64,000 nt of DNA, from assembly GCA_934630705.1 (NCBI GenBank), contig CAKTWP010000001.1, positions 248,001 through 312,000 on the forward strand, in the 5' to 3' direction. This stretch comes from an uncultured Clostridia bacterium (GTDB lineage Bacteria; Bacillota; Clostridia; Christensenellales; Aristaeellaceae). The notes below the pieces were generated by a model. That model had not been told where the DNA came from. It did no database searches and saw only the letters and a list, made by a program, of their open reading frames with translations. Positions within the stretch are counted from its first letter, which is position 1; the number at the start of each line of letters is the position of its first letter. Positions 42,360 through 50,198 of this stretch are shown piece by piece. A program made the position numbers and the translations under genes.

Positions 42360-44036
42360 TCAGAACAGGCCGGTGATCCGGCCGTTTTCATCCACGTCGA
42401 TGCCCTCCGCAGCAGGAACCCGGGGCAGCCCCGGCATGGTGAGAACATCCCCTGTGAGCACCACCACGAACCCCGCCCCGGCGGAAACCTTTACCTGCTT
42501 CACCGTCACGGTGAAGCCCTCCGGCGCACCCAGCTTCGCCGGATCATCCGAGAAGGAATACTGCGTCTTGGCCATGCATACAGGCAGCGCGCCAAAGCCC
42601 AGCGCCGTAAGCTGATCCAACTGCTTTTTCGCGGCGGGCAACAGCGCAATATCCGCCCCATGATAGACCCGCTGCACCACGGCGCGAATCTTCTCCTCCA
42701 GCGAAGCCTCCGGCGGATAAGCGAACGCAAAATCGCCCGTTTCTTCCTCGCACAGGCGCACCACTTCCCGGGCCAGCGCCATGCCGCCCCTGCCGCCCTC
42801 GGCCCATACCGTGGACAGCACCGCGTTCACCCCCAGCGCCCGGCATGCATCCATCACGCATTGAATCTCCGCGTCCGTATCCGTGGGGAACCGATTCACC
42901 GCCACCACGCAGGGCAGATGATACACTTCCTTCATATTGCCCACATGCCGCAGCAGATTGGGCATGCCTGCCCGCAGCGCTTCCAGATTTTCTGCGCCCA
43001 GCGCGTTTTTCGCCACGCCGCCGTGCATTTTCAGCGCCCGCACCGTGGCCACCACTACCACCGCATCGGGCCGCAGGCCAGCTATGCGGCACTTGATATC
43101 CAGAAATTTTTCCGCGCCCAGGTCCGCGCCGAAGCCCGCTTCCGTCACGGCGTAATCCCCCATTTTCAGGGCCATGCGGGTGGCCATCACGGAATTGCAG
43201 CCGTGGGCGATATTGGCAAAGGGGCCGCCATGCACAAAGGCGGGCGTGCCCTCCAGCGTCTGCACCAGATTGGGCTTGATCGCATCCCGAAGAAGCGCAG
43301 CCATGGCCCCCTGGGCCTTCAGATCGGCGCAGGTGACGGGCCGGTCATCATACGTATAGCCCACGATCATCCGGGCCAGCCGCGCCTTGAGATCAGGCAG
43401 CGAATCCGCCAGGCACAGCACGGCCATGATTTCGCTGGCTACGGTAATATCGAAGCCATCCTCCCGGGGCACGCCGTTGGCCTTGCCCCCCAGTCCGTCC
43501 ACGATAAAGCGCAGCTGCCGGTCGTTCATATCCACGCAGCGCTTCCAGGTGATTTTCCGCACGTCAATGCCCAGGCGGTTCCCCTGCTGAATGTGGTTAT
43601 CCAGCATGGCGGCCAGCAAATTGTTCGCCGCGCCGATGGCATGAAAATCCCCGGTGAAATGCAGGTTAATATCCTCCATAGGCACCACCTGGGCATATCC
43701 ACCGCCGGCCGCGCCGCCTTTAATACCGAAAACCGGCCCCAACGACGGCTCCCGCAGGGCCACCACCGCGTCCTTGCCGATCTGGCGCAATCCGTCCGCC
43801 AGACCGATGGTGGTGGTGGTCTTACCCTCACCGGCGGGGGTGGGGGTGATGGCCGTAACCAGAATCAGCCTGCCGTTCGGGCGGTTCGTTTCGCCCAGCA
43901 GCGCCGGATCGATCTTGGCCTTGTATTTGCCGTATTGCTCCAGATATTTTTCGCCCACATGGGCCCGGGCGGCAATTTCCTGTATAGGCTGCATCCGGCA
44001 GCCCTGCGCAATTTCAATATCGGTCAGCTGGGGCAT
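42360..44036 (-). CDS. fhs: Formate-tetrahydrofolate ligase
   Basis: Makes 10-formyl-THF from formate, THF and ATP, a C1 entry step also used in the Wood-Ljungdahl pathway. The 558 residues match the family (about 556). The P-loop TPTPAGEGKTTTT lies at about 65-77 and the KGGAAGGGYAQV segment follows. The start at 44036 follows AGGAGG. It stands without other folate genes, after an AraC regulator. A promoter in the end of the AraC gene may drive it separately. Confidence 0.97.
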   Translation of the reverse strand: MPQLTDIEIAQGCRMQPIQEIAARAHVGEKYLEQYGKYKAKIDPALLGETNRPNGRLILVTAITPTPAGEGKTTTTIGLADGLRQIGKDAVVALREPSLGPVFGIKGGAAGGGYAQVVPMEDINLHFTGDFHAIGAANNLLAAMLDNHIQQGNRLGIDVRKITWKRCVDMNDRQLRFIVDGLGGKANGVPREDGFDITVASEIMAVLCLADSLPDLKARLARMIVGYTYDDRPVTCADLKAQGAMAALLRDAIKPNLVQTLEGTPAFVHGGPFANIAHGCNSVMATRMALKMGDYAVTEAGFGADLGAEKFLDIKCRIAGLRPDAVVVVATVRALKMHGGVAKNALGAENLEALRAGMPNLLRHVGNMKEVYHLPCVVAVNRFPTDTDAEIQCVMDACRALGVNAVLSTVWAEGGRGGMALAREVVRLCEEETGDFAFAYPPEASLEEKIRAVVQRVYHGADIALLPAAKKQLDQLTALGFGALPVCMAKTQYSFSDDPAKLGAPEGFTVTVKQVKVSAGAGFVVVLTGDVLTMPGLPRVPAAEGIDVDENGRITGLF

Positions 44037-44092
44037 GGATTCTCCTCCTGGCAATGCGGCCTGACGCCGCAGAATAAAGTATATGCATATTT

Positions 44093-44121
44093 ATTATAGC
44101 GGATTTTTTCCCGGCAGGCAA
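44093..44121 (-). promoter_or_regulatory. Promoter of fhs, inside the AraC gene end
   Basis: On the reverse strand TTGCCT (44116-44121), a 17-base spacer and TATAAT (44093-44098) overlapping the AraC stop. A small GC hairpin (TGCGGC/GCCGCA) lies in the leader before fhs. Confidence 0.55.
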
Positions 44122-44930
44122 CCCGGCATTTCGCCTGCCGCGCCGCCCCGCTCCCGAAACGCCGAGGGCGAAAGGCCAAACTGTATCCGAAAGCTGTAGG
44201 AAAAATAGCTCTGATTGGCAAAGCCGCATTCCTCCGCAATCCTGGAAAGGGGCAGCTCCGAGGCCGTCAGCAGCGCCTTGGCCTGGGTCAGCCGCAGGCG
44301 GCGCAGATAATCTCCCGGCGTCATGTTGGTGGCCTTGGCGAACAGGTGATAAAAATAGGAAACGCTCAGGCTGCAATGCCGGGCCATATCCTCCGCCTGA
44401 ATGGGCTGGGCATAATGCTCCCGCATAAATTCAATGGCCTTCATGATGGCGCCCTCCGCCTCCCCCTGGGCACCCTCGCCCTCCGCACGGCCATGGGCCC
44501 GCCATAAATCGCATAAAAGCGCCGAAAGCTGCGCTGCGGCGGACAACTCCCCCGGCCCATCGAAGGCGGCAAAATCCCGGCCGATTCGGGAAAGCGCCGT
44601 CAGGGACGCGGCGGCATCCCCGGCAGCGGGGATAAACCTGGGCAATCGCCCCAGCAGGGCCGGCCATTCCTCCCCATCGCAGAAAAAATGCACATATTCC
44701 GCTTCGAAATGCAGCCGGCTTCTGCGCCGGTCCCCAGGAACGGCCAGCAGCAGATCCCCCGCGTGAAGGGGATGCGCCTCGTCGTTGATGTACGTCACGC
44801 CCCCGTCGCCCACAAAGCATTCCAATTCATACTGTTTCACCGTCCGCAGCCGGGTCAGGGTCTGTCCGGGAAAAAAACGGCGGCTGTCAAAGCGCCCCGC
44901 CCCCAGCACATAAGGCATTGCATGCTGCAT
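44094..44930 (-). CDS. AraC-family transcriptional regulator
   Basis: A 278-residue regulator: an N-terminal cupin-like effector region (HPLHAGDLLLAVPGD) and a C-terminal AraC double helix-turn-helix (about 180-265: AEDMARHCSLSVSYFYHLFA, then AEECGFANQSYFSYSF). Soluble, with no membrane segment. It is divergent from the UlaG-like/glycoside cluster and upstream of fhs, so it probably regulates the glycan cluster, with fhs co-transcribed or separately promoted. Confidence 0.93.
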   Translation of the reverse strand: MQHAMPYVLGAGRFDSRRFFPGQTLTRLRTVKQYELECFVGDGGVTYINDEAHPLHAGDLLLAVPGDRRRSRLHFEAEYVHFFCDGEEWPALLGRLPRFIPAAGDAAASLTALSRIGRDFAAFDGPGELSAAAQLSALLCDLWRAHGRAEGEGAQGEAEGAIMKAIEFMREHYAQPIQAEDMARHCSLSVSYFYHLFAKATNMTPGDYLRRLRLTQAKALLTASELPLSRIAEECGFANQSYFSYSFRIQFGLSPSAFRERGGAAGEMPGCLPGKNPL

Positions 44931-45002
44931 GGCCGTCTCCTTTCAAAAAGCAGAAAATCGATAAAACACCGGATACTGACAACAGCAATCCGCATCAGAA
45001 AA

Positions 45003-45011
45003 TGCTATAAT
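45003..45011 (+). promoter_or_regulatory. Extended -10 for the UlaG-like operon
   Basis: TGCTATAAT at 45003-45011 reads forward, about 105 bases before the UlaG-like gene. The -35 at 17 bases is weak, consistent with activation by the divergent AraC protein. Confidence 0.5.
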
Positions 45012-45057
45012 GGCCTTAGATTCCGCAAGTAAATCGGAAAAGGCCTCCTGCGAAATC

Positions 45058-45086
45058 AGTATAGCATACAGACGATAATCCGTCAA
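45058..45086 (-). promoter_or_regulatory. Promoter of the divergent AraC gene
   Basis: On the reverse strand TTGACG (45081-45086), a 17-base spacer and TATACT (45058-45063) with extended TGC. Its transcript would start near 45051 and run through the forward promoter at 45003-45011. Confidence 0.65.
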
Positions 45087-45116
45087 AGAAAACGGCGCGT
45101 AAAGGAGCAAAAAAGC

Positions 45117-45791
45117 ATGCAATGCACTTTTCTGGGCCAGGCAGGACTGCTGCTGAAAACCGGCGGCGTATCCATCATGATCGATCCCTATCTGTCCGAC
45201 AGCGTGGCGCAGAGCAATCCCCGCAACAGGCGGCGGCAGCCCATCGACCGGCGCTATCTGGCCATGCAGCCTGATGTGCTGATTCTCACCCACAGCCATC
45301 AGGATCATGCCGACCCGGAAACCCTACGGCATCTGCTGCTTCCCGCATCCCGGATCTGCGTGCTTTCTTCCCGCAACGCCTGGCAGCTGGCCCGGCAGTT
45401 TGGAGGCGAAAGCAATTACGTGTCCTTTAACGCCGGCGCCCGCTGGACGGAAAAGGGCGTGGCTTTCGAGGCCATTCCCGCCGCCCACAGCGATGACGCG
45501 GCCATCGGCGTGGTCATCCGGGCAGAGGGCAAAACCGTCGTCCATACCGGCGACACGCTGGATCACCAATCCGTCCGCGCCGCCCTGCCCAAGGGCGCGG
45601 ACGCGCTGTTCCTGCCCATTAACGGCGTGGGCAATAACATGAACATGTACGACGCTGCCAATCTGGCCTGCTGCGCACAGGCAAAGCAGGCTGTTCCCCT
45701 GCATTACGGGATGTTTGACAGCCTGGATCCCCGGGCTTTCCCCTGCCCGCAGAAGCGGATTCTATCCATCTACCAGGAAGAAGCATTATAA
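45117..45791 (+). CDS. UlaG-like MBL-fold hydrolase
   Basis: A 224-residue metallo-beta-lactamase-fold protein with zinc motif HSHQDH at 59-64, a later HTGD and LHYGMFD at the C-terminus. It resembles UlaG, the cytoplasmic L-ascorbate-6-phosphate lactonase, in size and motif order, so a sugar-lactone substrate is likely. It starts the forward glycan cluster, 13 bases before the GH16 gene. Other MBL-fold hydrolases cannot be excluded. Confidence 0.85.
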   Translation: MQCTFLGQAGLLLKTGGVSIMIDPYLSDSVAQSNPRNRRRQPIDRRYLAMQPDVLILTHSHQDHADPETLRHLLLPASRICVLSSRNAWQLARQFGGESNYVSFNAGARWTEKGVAFEAIPAAHSDDAAIGVVIRAEGKTVVHTGDTLDHQSVRAALPKGADALFLPINGVGNNMNMYDAANLACCAQAKQAVPLHYGMFDSLDPRAFPCPQKRILSIYQEEAL

Positions 45792-45804
45792 GGAGGCGCT
45801 GAAC

Positions 45805-46635
45805 ATGCAGACATATCCTGTAGAAAATCACGAAAGCAGCCTGGTTCCGGACGGGCAGAAATGGCGGCTGTGCTGGGCGGATGAATTTGACGGCACGGTT
45901 TTGGATACAGACAAATGGGATTACCGGCTGAGCATGATGGGCAAGCCCTATCCCGGCTGGACGGATCAGGGCGTGCAGCTGGACGGTCAATCCCACGCCG
46001 TGTTCACCCTGCTGGCGGATGGAGAGGGCCGGGCCATCAGCTCCCAGCTGCAAACAGGCTATAATTTCATGGATACGCCCGTGCAGGAAACCCGGTTCGG
46101 GGAGGATTATCTCCAATGGAACATTGGCAAGCTGCACCCGGAAAAATTCACCCATCGCTACGGCTACTTTGAATGCCGCTGCCGTCTCCAGCAAAAGGAG
46201 GGCTGGTGGAGCGCGTTCTGGGTGCAGTCTCCGGTGATTGGAGCCAGCCTGAGCCCTGCGGAAACCGGCGCGGAGCTGGATATCATGGAATCCTTTCATC
46301 CCGGCCAGGTGGCGCCCCATAACGCGTTTACCGGCGGCTACGGGCTGGATATGAAGCGCGCCATTGCCGGCCGGGGCGCGGAGGGGCTGAGCCTGACGGA
46401 ATATCACCGCTTCGGCATGCGCTGGGATAAAACGGGCTACACCTTCTATATCGACGGCCGGGAGGACGGGCATATTGGTCAGTACATTTCCCATCGTCCG
46501 GAGTTCCTCCTGATCTCCACCGAGCCCATGGGCTATCGCATGAAGGCGCATCAGCCCACCGCTCAGGCCCAGGCCGCAATCGGGGATACGTTCCTGGTGG
46601 ATTATGTGCGGGTATTCGACCCGGTGGAGGAATAA
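45805..46635 (+). CDS. Glycoside hydrolase family 16-like enzyme
   Basis: A 276-residue beta-sandwich endoglycosidase-like protein. The catalytic signature ELDIME at residues 157-162 fits the GH16 pattern ExDxxE, with Glu157 as nucleophile and Glu162 as acid/base. YFECRCRLQQ upstream is also typical. No signal peptide, so it would act in the cytoplasm, which is unusual because most GH16 enzymes are exported. The start follows AAGGAGG. Confidence 0.88.
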   Translation: MQTYPVENHESSLVPDGQKWRLCWADEFDGTVLDTDKWDYRLSMMGKPYPGWTDQGVQLDGQSHAVFTLLADGEGRAISSQLQTGYNFMDTPVQETRFGEDYLQWNIGKLHPEKFTHRYGYFECRCRLQQKEGWWSAFWVQSPVIGASLSPAETGAELDIMESFHPGQVAPHNAFTGGYGLDMKRAIAGRGAEGLSLTEYHRFGMRWDKTGYTFYIDGREDGHIGQYISHRPEFLLISTEPMGYRMKAHQPTAQAQAAIGDTFLVDYVRVFDPVEE

Positions 46636-46639
46636 GCCC

Positions 46640-47800
46640 ATGAAAATTACGGAAATCAGGCCCTTTGTGGTGGACTGCTTCCGCACCAACTGGGTGTTCG
46701 TGAAGGTCTGCACGGACGAAGGGGTTTCGGGCGTAGGCGAGGGCACGCTGGAATACAAGGAGCAGGCCTTTTTAGGGGCGCTGGCCCATCTGCAGGACGC
46801 GCTGGCGGGACAGGATCCGCGAAATATCGAACGCATCTGGCATGACGCATACCGGGACGCGTACTGGCGAGGCGGCCCGGTGCTGATGAGCGCGCTGTCC
46901 GCAGTGGAAATGGCGCTGTGGGATATTCTGGGCAAAAGCCTGGGCGTGCCGGTATATCAGCTGCTGGGCGGCAAGGTAAACGACCGGGTGCGCATTTATG
47001 CGAACGGCTGGTTTTCCGGCGCAAGGGAGCCCGGGGAATTCGCGCAGAAGGCCCGGGCCGCCGCCGCCCGGAGCGTGACCGCCCTGAAATGGGATCCCTT
47101 CGGCAAAAGCTATCTGAGCATTTCCAGCGCTGCGCTGGATCAGGCGCTGCGCTGCGTGGCCGCCGTGCGGGAGGCGGTAGGGCCCGGCGTGGATCTGCTG
47201 ATTGAGGGCCACGGCCGCTTCAACGTGCCCACGGCCATCCAGATTGCCCGGGAGCTTGCGCCCTTCAAGCCCATGTGGTTCGAGGAGCCTGTGCCCCCGG
47301 ACAGCCTGGAGGCGCTCAAGGAGGTGCGGGATAAATCGCCCGTACCCCTGTCCGCCGGGGAGCGGCTCTACACCCGCTGGGATTACCGCCGCTTCTTTGA
47401 TCTTCTGCCTGCGGATTACATCCAGCCGGACGTTTCCCACGCAGGCGGCGTAATGGAGCTGAAAAAAATTGCCGCCGAGGCGGAATGCCGTTATATCCCC
47501 TTCGCGCCCCATAATCCCTCCGGTCCTGTGGCCAACGCGGCCACGCTGCAGCTGGCGGCCTGCTGTCCCAATTTCGCCATTCTGGAAATCATGTACAGCG
47601 ATGTGGTCTGGCGCAGGGATGTGGCGAATGAAAGCCTGCGTTTCGAAAACGGTTGCCTGGAAATTCCGGATCGGCCCGGGCTGGGCGTTGAGATCAATGA
47701 GGAAGCCTGTCGGGCCCATCCCTATCAGCCCCATACATTGCGCCATTATACCGGCGCGCTGACGGATATCCGTCCCGCCCAGACGGCGTTTTACTTCTGA
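46640..47800 (+). CDS. Enolase-superfamily sugar acid dehydratase (DgoD-like)
   Basis: A 386-residue protein of the mandelate racemase/muconate lactonizing group, closest by motif to D-galactonate dehydratase. Three metal ligands are Glu189 (LIEGHGRF), Glu215 (WFEEPVPP) and Glu241 (SAGERLY). General base and acid candidates are His191 and His291 (APHNP). Family members dehydrate aldonic acids to 2-keto-3-deoxy acids. The start at 46640 follows GTGGAGG. A rhamnonate-like or galactonate-like substrate is plausible from the linked rhamnosidase but not shown. Confidence 0.9.
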   Translation: MKITEIRPFVVDCFRTNWVFVKVCTDEGVSGVGEGTLEYKEQAFLGALAHLQDALAGQDPRNIERIWHDAYRDAYWRGGPVLMSALSAVEMALWDILGKSLGVPVYQLLGGKVNDRVRIYANGWFSGAREPGEFAQKARAAAARSVTALKWDPFGKSYLSISSAALDQALRCVAAVREAVGPGVDLLIEGHGRFNVPTAIQIARELAPFKPMWFEEPVPPDSLEALKEVRDKSPVPLSAGERLYTRWDYRRFFDLLPADYIQPDVSHAGGVMELKKIAAEAECRYIPFAPHNPSGPVANAATLQLAACCPNFAILEIMYSDVVWRRDVANESLRFENGCLEIPDRPGLGVEINEEACRAHPYQPHTLRHYTGALTDIRPAQTAFYF

Positions 47801-47831
47801 GGATTCGGATGGCAGGAAAGGATGAAATAAA

Positions 47832-49256
47832 ATGCAGCGGTTACAAAAAATCGGCCATGTAACGCCCAAAAACGCCGCCCAGGTGCGTTCTTCCCGGCTG
47901 GGCATCGGCTTTGAAAAGCTGGATCGGGATGTGTTTGATCCCGAAAAGGCCTATGACAAGGTGGCCGCCCTGGGGGTGAAATGGGTGCGCATCCAATCCG
48001 GCTGGCAGCGCACGGAACGGGAAAAGGGCGTGTATTCCTTTGCGTGGCTGGACAGCATTGTGGATCAGCTGATCGTTCGGGGCCTGCGGCCCTGGATCTG
48101 CCTGTGCTATGGCAACGGGCTTTATGACGAAAACGCCGCAAAAATTTTCGGTGCGGTGGGTGTTCCGCCGATTTTCACGCAGGAGCAGCGCGCCGCATGG
48201 CGCGGCTATGTGGCGGCGCTGGTGGAGCGGTATCGGGATCGGGTGTCTCATTATGAAATCTGGAATGAGCCGGACTGGTGCTGGAAACACGGGGCGGACG
48301 CTACCGAGCTGGGAAATTTCACCGTGGATACCGCCAGGGTAATCCGCAGCGTCTATCCCGGCGCCCGGATTATCGGCGGAGTGCTCTGCGACCCTTCTCT
48401 GGATTTCATCAATCGCGCCCTGGCCACCACGGATATGGCCCGGTGGATTGACGCGATTTCCTTCCACGAATACACCGCCGATGAGCGCAGCGTGCCCGAG
48501 CGGGTGCGTTCGCTCCATGCCTGCGCGGACCGGTATCGACCGGGAATCGGGATCATTCAGGGGGAATCCGGCTCCCAATCCCGGGCCGGGGGCAATGGCG
48601 CGCTTCATGAGCTGCTCTGGACGGAAAAGGCGCAGATGAAGCAGCTGGCCCGCCATACCCTGATGGATCTGGCTACAGACGTGGAATTCACCTCCTATTT
48701 CTCCTGCATGGATATGATCGAAGCTCTGCACGGAAAGGTGGGTGACACGGCCAGCTATCTGGATTACGGCTATTTCGGCGTACTGAGCGCGGAATTTGAC
48801 GATCAGGGCCGCTCCACCGGCGCGTATCACCCCAAGCCCTCCTATTTCGCCCTGCAGGCCATCAGCGCAGTGTTTGCCGGGGAATACCAGCGGATTGCGA
48901 GGATGCCGCTGCGGGTGACTCCCCAGTTTTTCGCGGCCTATGGCCAGCAGGAGCTGGGCCGGGATCAGCTGGCGCTGAGCTGGTATCGCCGGGAGGGCGG
49001 CGAAGCGCTGGTTTACTGGAAGCCGGAAAATGTGCTTACCACGGATTTTCTGGGCACCCTGTCGGGCCAGCTGATGACGGAGCATGCGGACTTTACGCTG
49101 ATTGACCTGTGCGACGGAACGGTCTACGCCCTGCCTGAGGGCATGGTGGAGAGCCGGGGGTACGGGCTGTATAACCTGCATCATCTGCCGGTGCGAGATA
49201 CGCCGCTGGCGCTGGTCATGGGCAAATTCTGCGATTGGAGTGAAGAAACGCCATGA
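47832..49256 (+). CDS. Clan GH-A glycoside hydrolase (GH39-like)
   Basis: A 474-residue TIM-barrel hydrolase. The acid/base Glu146 lies in HYEIWNEPDW and the probable nucleophile Glu245 in IIQGESGSQS, at strand-4/strand-7 spacing typical of clan A retaining enzymes. The C-terminal beta domain follows. No signal peptide. It resembles GH39-type xylosidases/iduronidases, but the family cannot be settled by eye. It overlaps the SDR gene by ATGA. Confidence 0.87.
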   Translation: MQRLQKIGHVTPKNAAQVRSSRLGIGFEKLDRDVFDPEKAYDKVAALGVKWVRIQSGWQRTEREKGVYSFAWLDSIVDQLIVRGLRPWICLCYGNGLYDENAAKIFGAVGVPPIFTQEQRAAWRGYVAALVERYRDRVSHYEIWNEPDWCWKHGADATELGNFTVDTARVIRSVYPGARIIGGVLCDPSLDFINRALATTDMARWIDAISFHEYTADERSVPERVRSLHACADRYRPGIGIIQGESGSQSRAGGNGALHELLWTEKAQMKQLARHTLMDLATDVEFTSYFSCMDMIEALHGKVGDTASYLDYGYFGVLSAEFDDQGRSTGAYHPKPSYFALQAISAVFAGEYQRIARMPLRVTPQFFAAYGQQELGRDQLALSWYRREGGEALVYWKPENVLTTDFLGTLSGQLMTEHADFTLIDLCDGTVYALPEGMVESRGYGLYNLHHLPVRDTPLALVMGKFCDWSEETP

Positions 49257-50056
49257 AAAAAGCGCTGTTTGTTACCGGCGGCACCGTGGGCACCGGGCTT
49301 GCCATCGCCCATCGGTTTGCCCGGGCAGGGTATGCCGTGTTCATTTCCAGCCGAAGCGAGGAGCGCGCCCAGGCGGCTGCCCGGGAGGTGGCCGCCGTCC
49401 ACGGCGTAACGGCCAGCGGCTATGCCCTGGATATTCAGGATGAGCCCCGGATTCAGGCGATTTTCCAGGATATTGACGCGCAGGACTGCTTTGTGGAAAC
49501 CATTGTGCTCAATTCCGCGGATTTGGGCTTTGGCGCGGATCCGGCGAAAGGGCAGGATTTCTTCACTGTTCCGGCAGCGGAATTTCAGCGGGTGTTTGAA
49601 ACCAATCTGGTCTGGAATTTCATGCTTATCCGCCAGGCCGCGCTGCGCATGCGGACGCAGGGCCGGGGCGCGATTGTGTTCATTTCCTCCAATACGGCGG
49701 ATCGCGCCATTCCTGGCCGGGTGGCCTATTGCGCGTCCAAGGGCGGCATCAACGCCATGAGCCGGGCGCTGGCGGTGGAGCTGGGGCCCTATGGCATTCG
49801 CTGCAACGCCGTGCTGCCCGGCACCATCAAAACCGCCCGCTGGCAGGCCATGGGCGACGCCCAGATCGTCAACGGCCAGCTCACCCCCATCGGCGATATT
49901 TCCGATTTTGAGGATATTGCCAACGCCGTCTGGTTTCTGGGCAGCGATGAAAGTAAAAATGTTACCGGCGCGGAAATCCTGGTGGACGGCGGCATGAGCG
50001 CCCAGCTTTTCCCCCGAAGGCTCAAGGAATGGAAGCAAAAGGCGCAGGAGCGCTGA
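49253..50056 (+). CDS. Short-chain dehydrogenase/reductase
   Basis: A 267-residue NAD(P)-dependent oxidoreductase with a Rossmann motif TGGTVGTG (8-15), catalytic Ser146 region FISSN and YCASK (Tyr159, Lys163). The C-terminal VTGAEILVDGGMSAQ matches classical SDRs. Its place after the dehydratase and hydrolase suggests oxidation of a released sugar (for example to a lactone or keto-sugar), but the substrate is unknown. Confidence 0.93.
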   Translation: MKKALFVTGGTVGTGLAIAHRFARAGYAVFISSRSEERAQAAAREVAAVHGVTASGYALDIQDEPRIQAIFQDIDAQDCFVETIVLNSADLGFGADPAKGQDFFTVPAAEFQRVFETNLVWNFMLIRQAALRMRTQGRGAIVFISSNTADRAIPGRVAYCASKGGINAMSRALAVELGPYGIRCNAVLPGTIKTARWQAMGDAQIVNGQLTPIGDISDFEDIANAVWFLGSDESKNVTGAEILVDGGMSAQLFPRRLKEWKQKAQER

Positions 50057-50134
50057 AATGGATGCTGCTCAGGCAGCCCCCGTTGGCATGCGTGCCGTGT
50101 GCCGGCGGGGGCCAAGTGCATAGAAAGTTTCTCC

Positions 50135-50163
50135 TTGTGCTCGGGCGGAAGCTGTGATATATT
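50135..50163 (+). promoter_or_regulatory. Promoter of the rhamnosidase gene
   Basis: TTGTGC (50135-50140), a 17-base spacer and TATATT (50158-50163) with extended TGA. A GC-rich hairpin (GCCCCCG/CGGGGGC, about 50068-50110) separates it from the SDR gene, so the rhamnosidase can be separately transcribed. Confidence 0.65.
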
Positions 50164-50198
50164 GAATACGTTCTGAAAAACACAAAGGAGAAAGCCGT

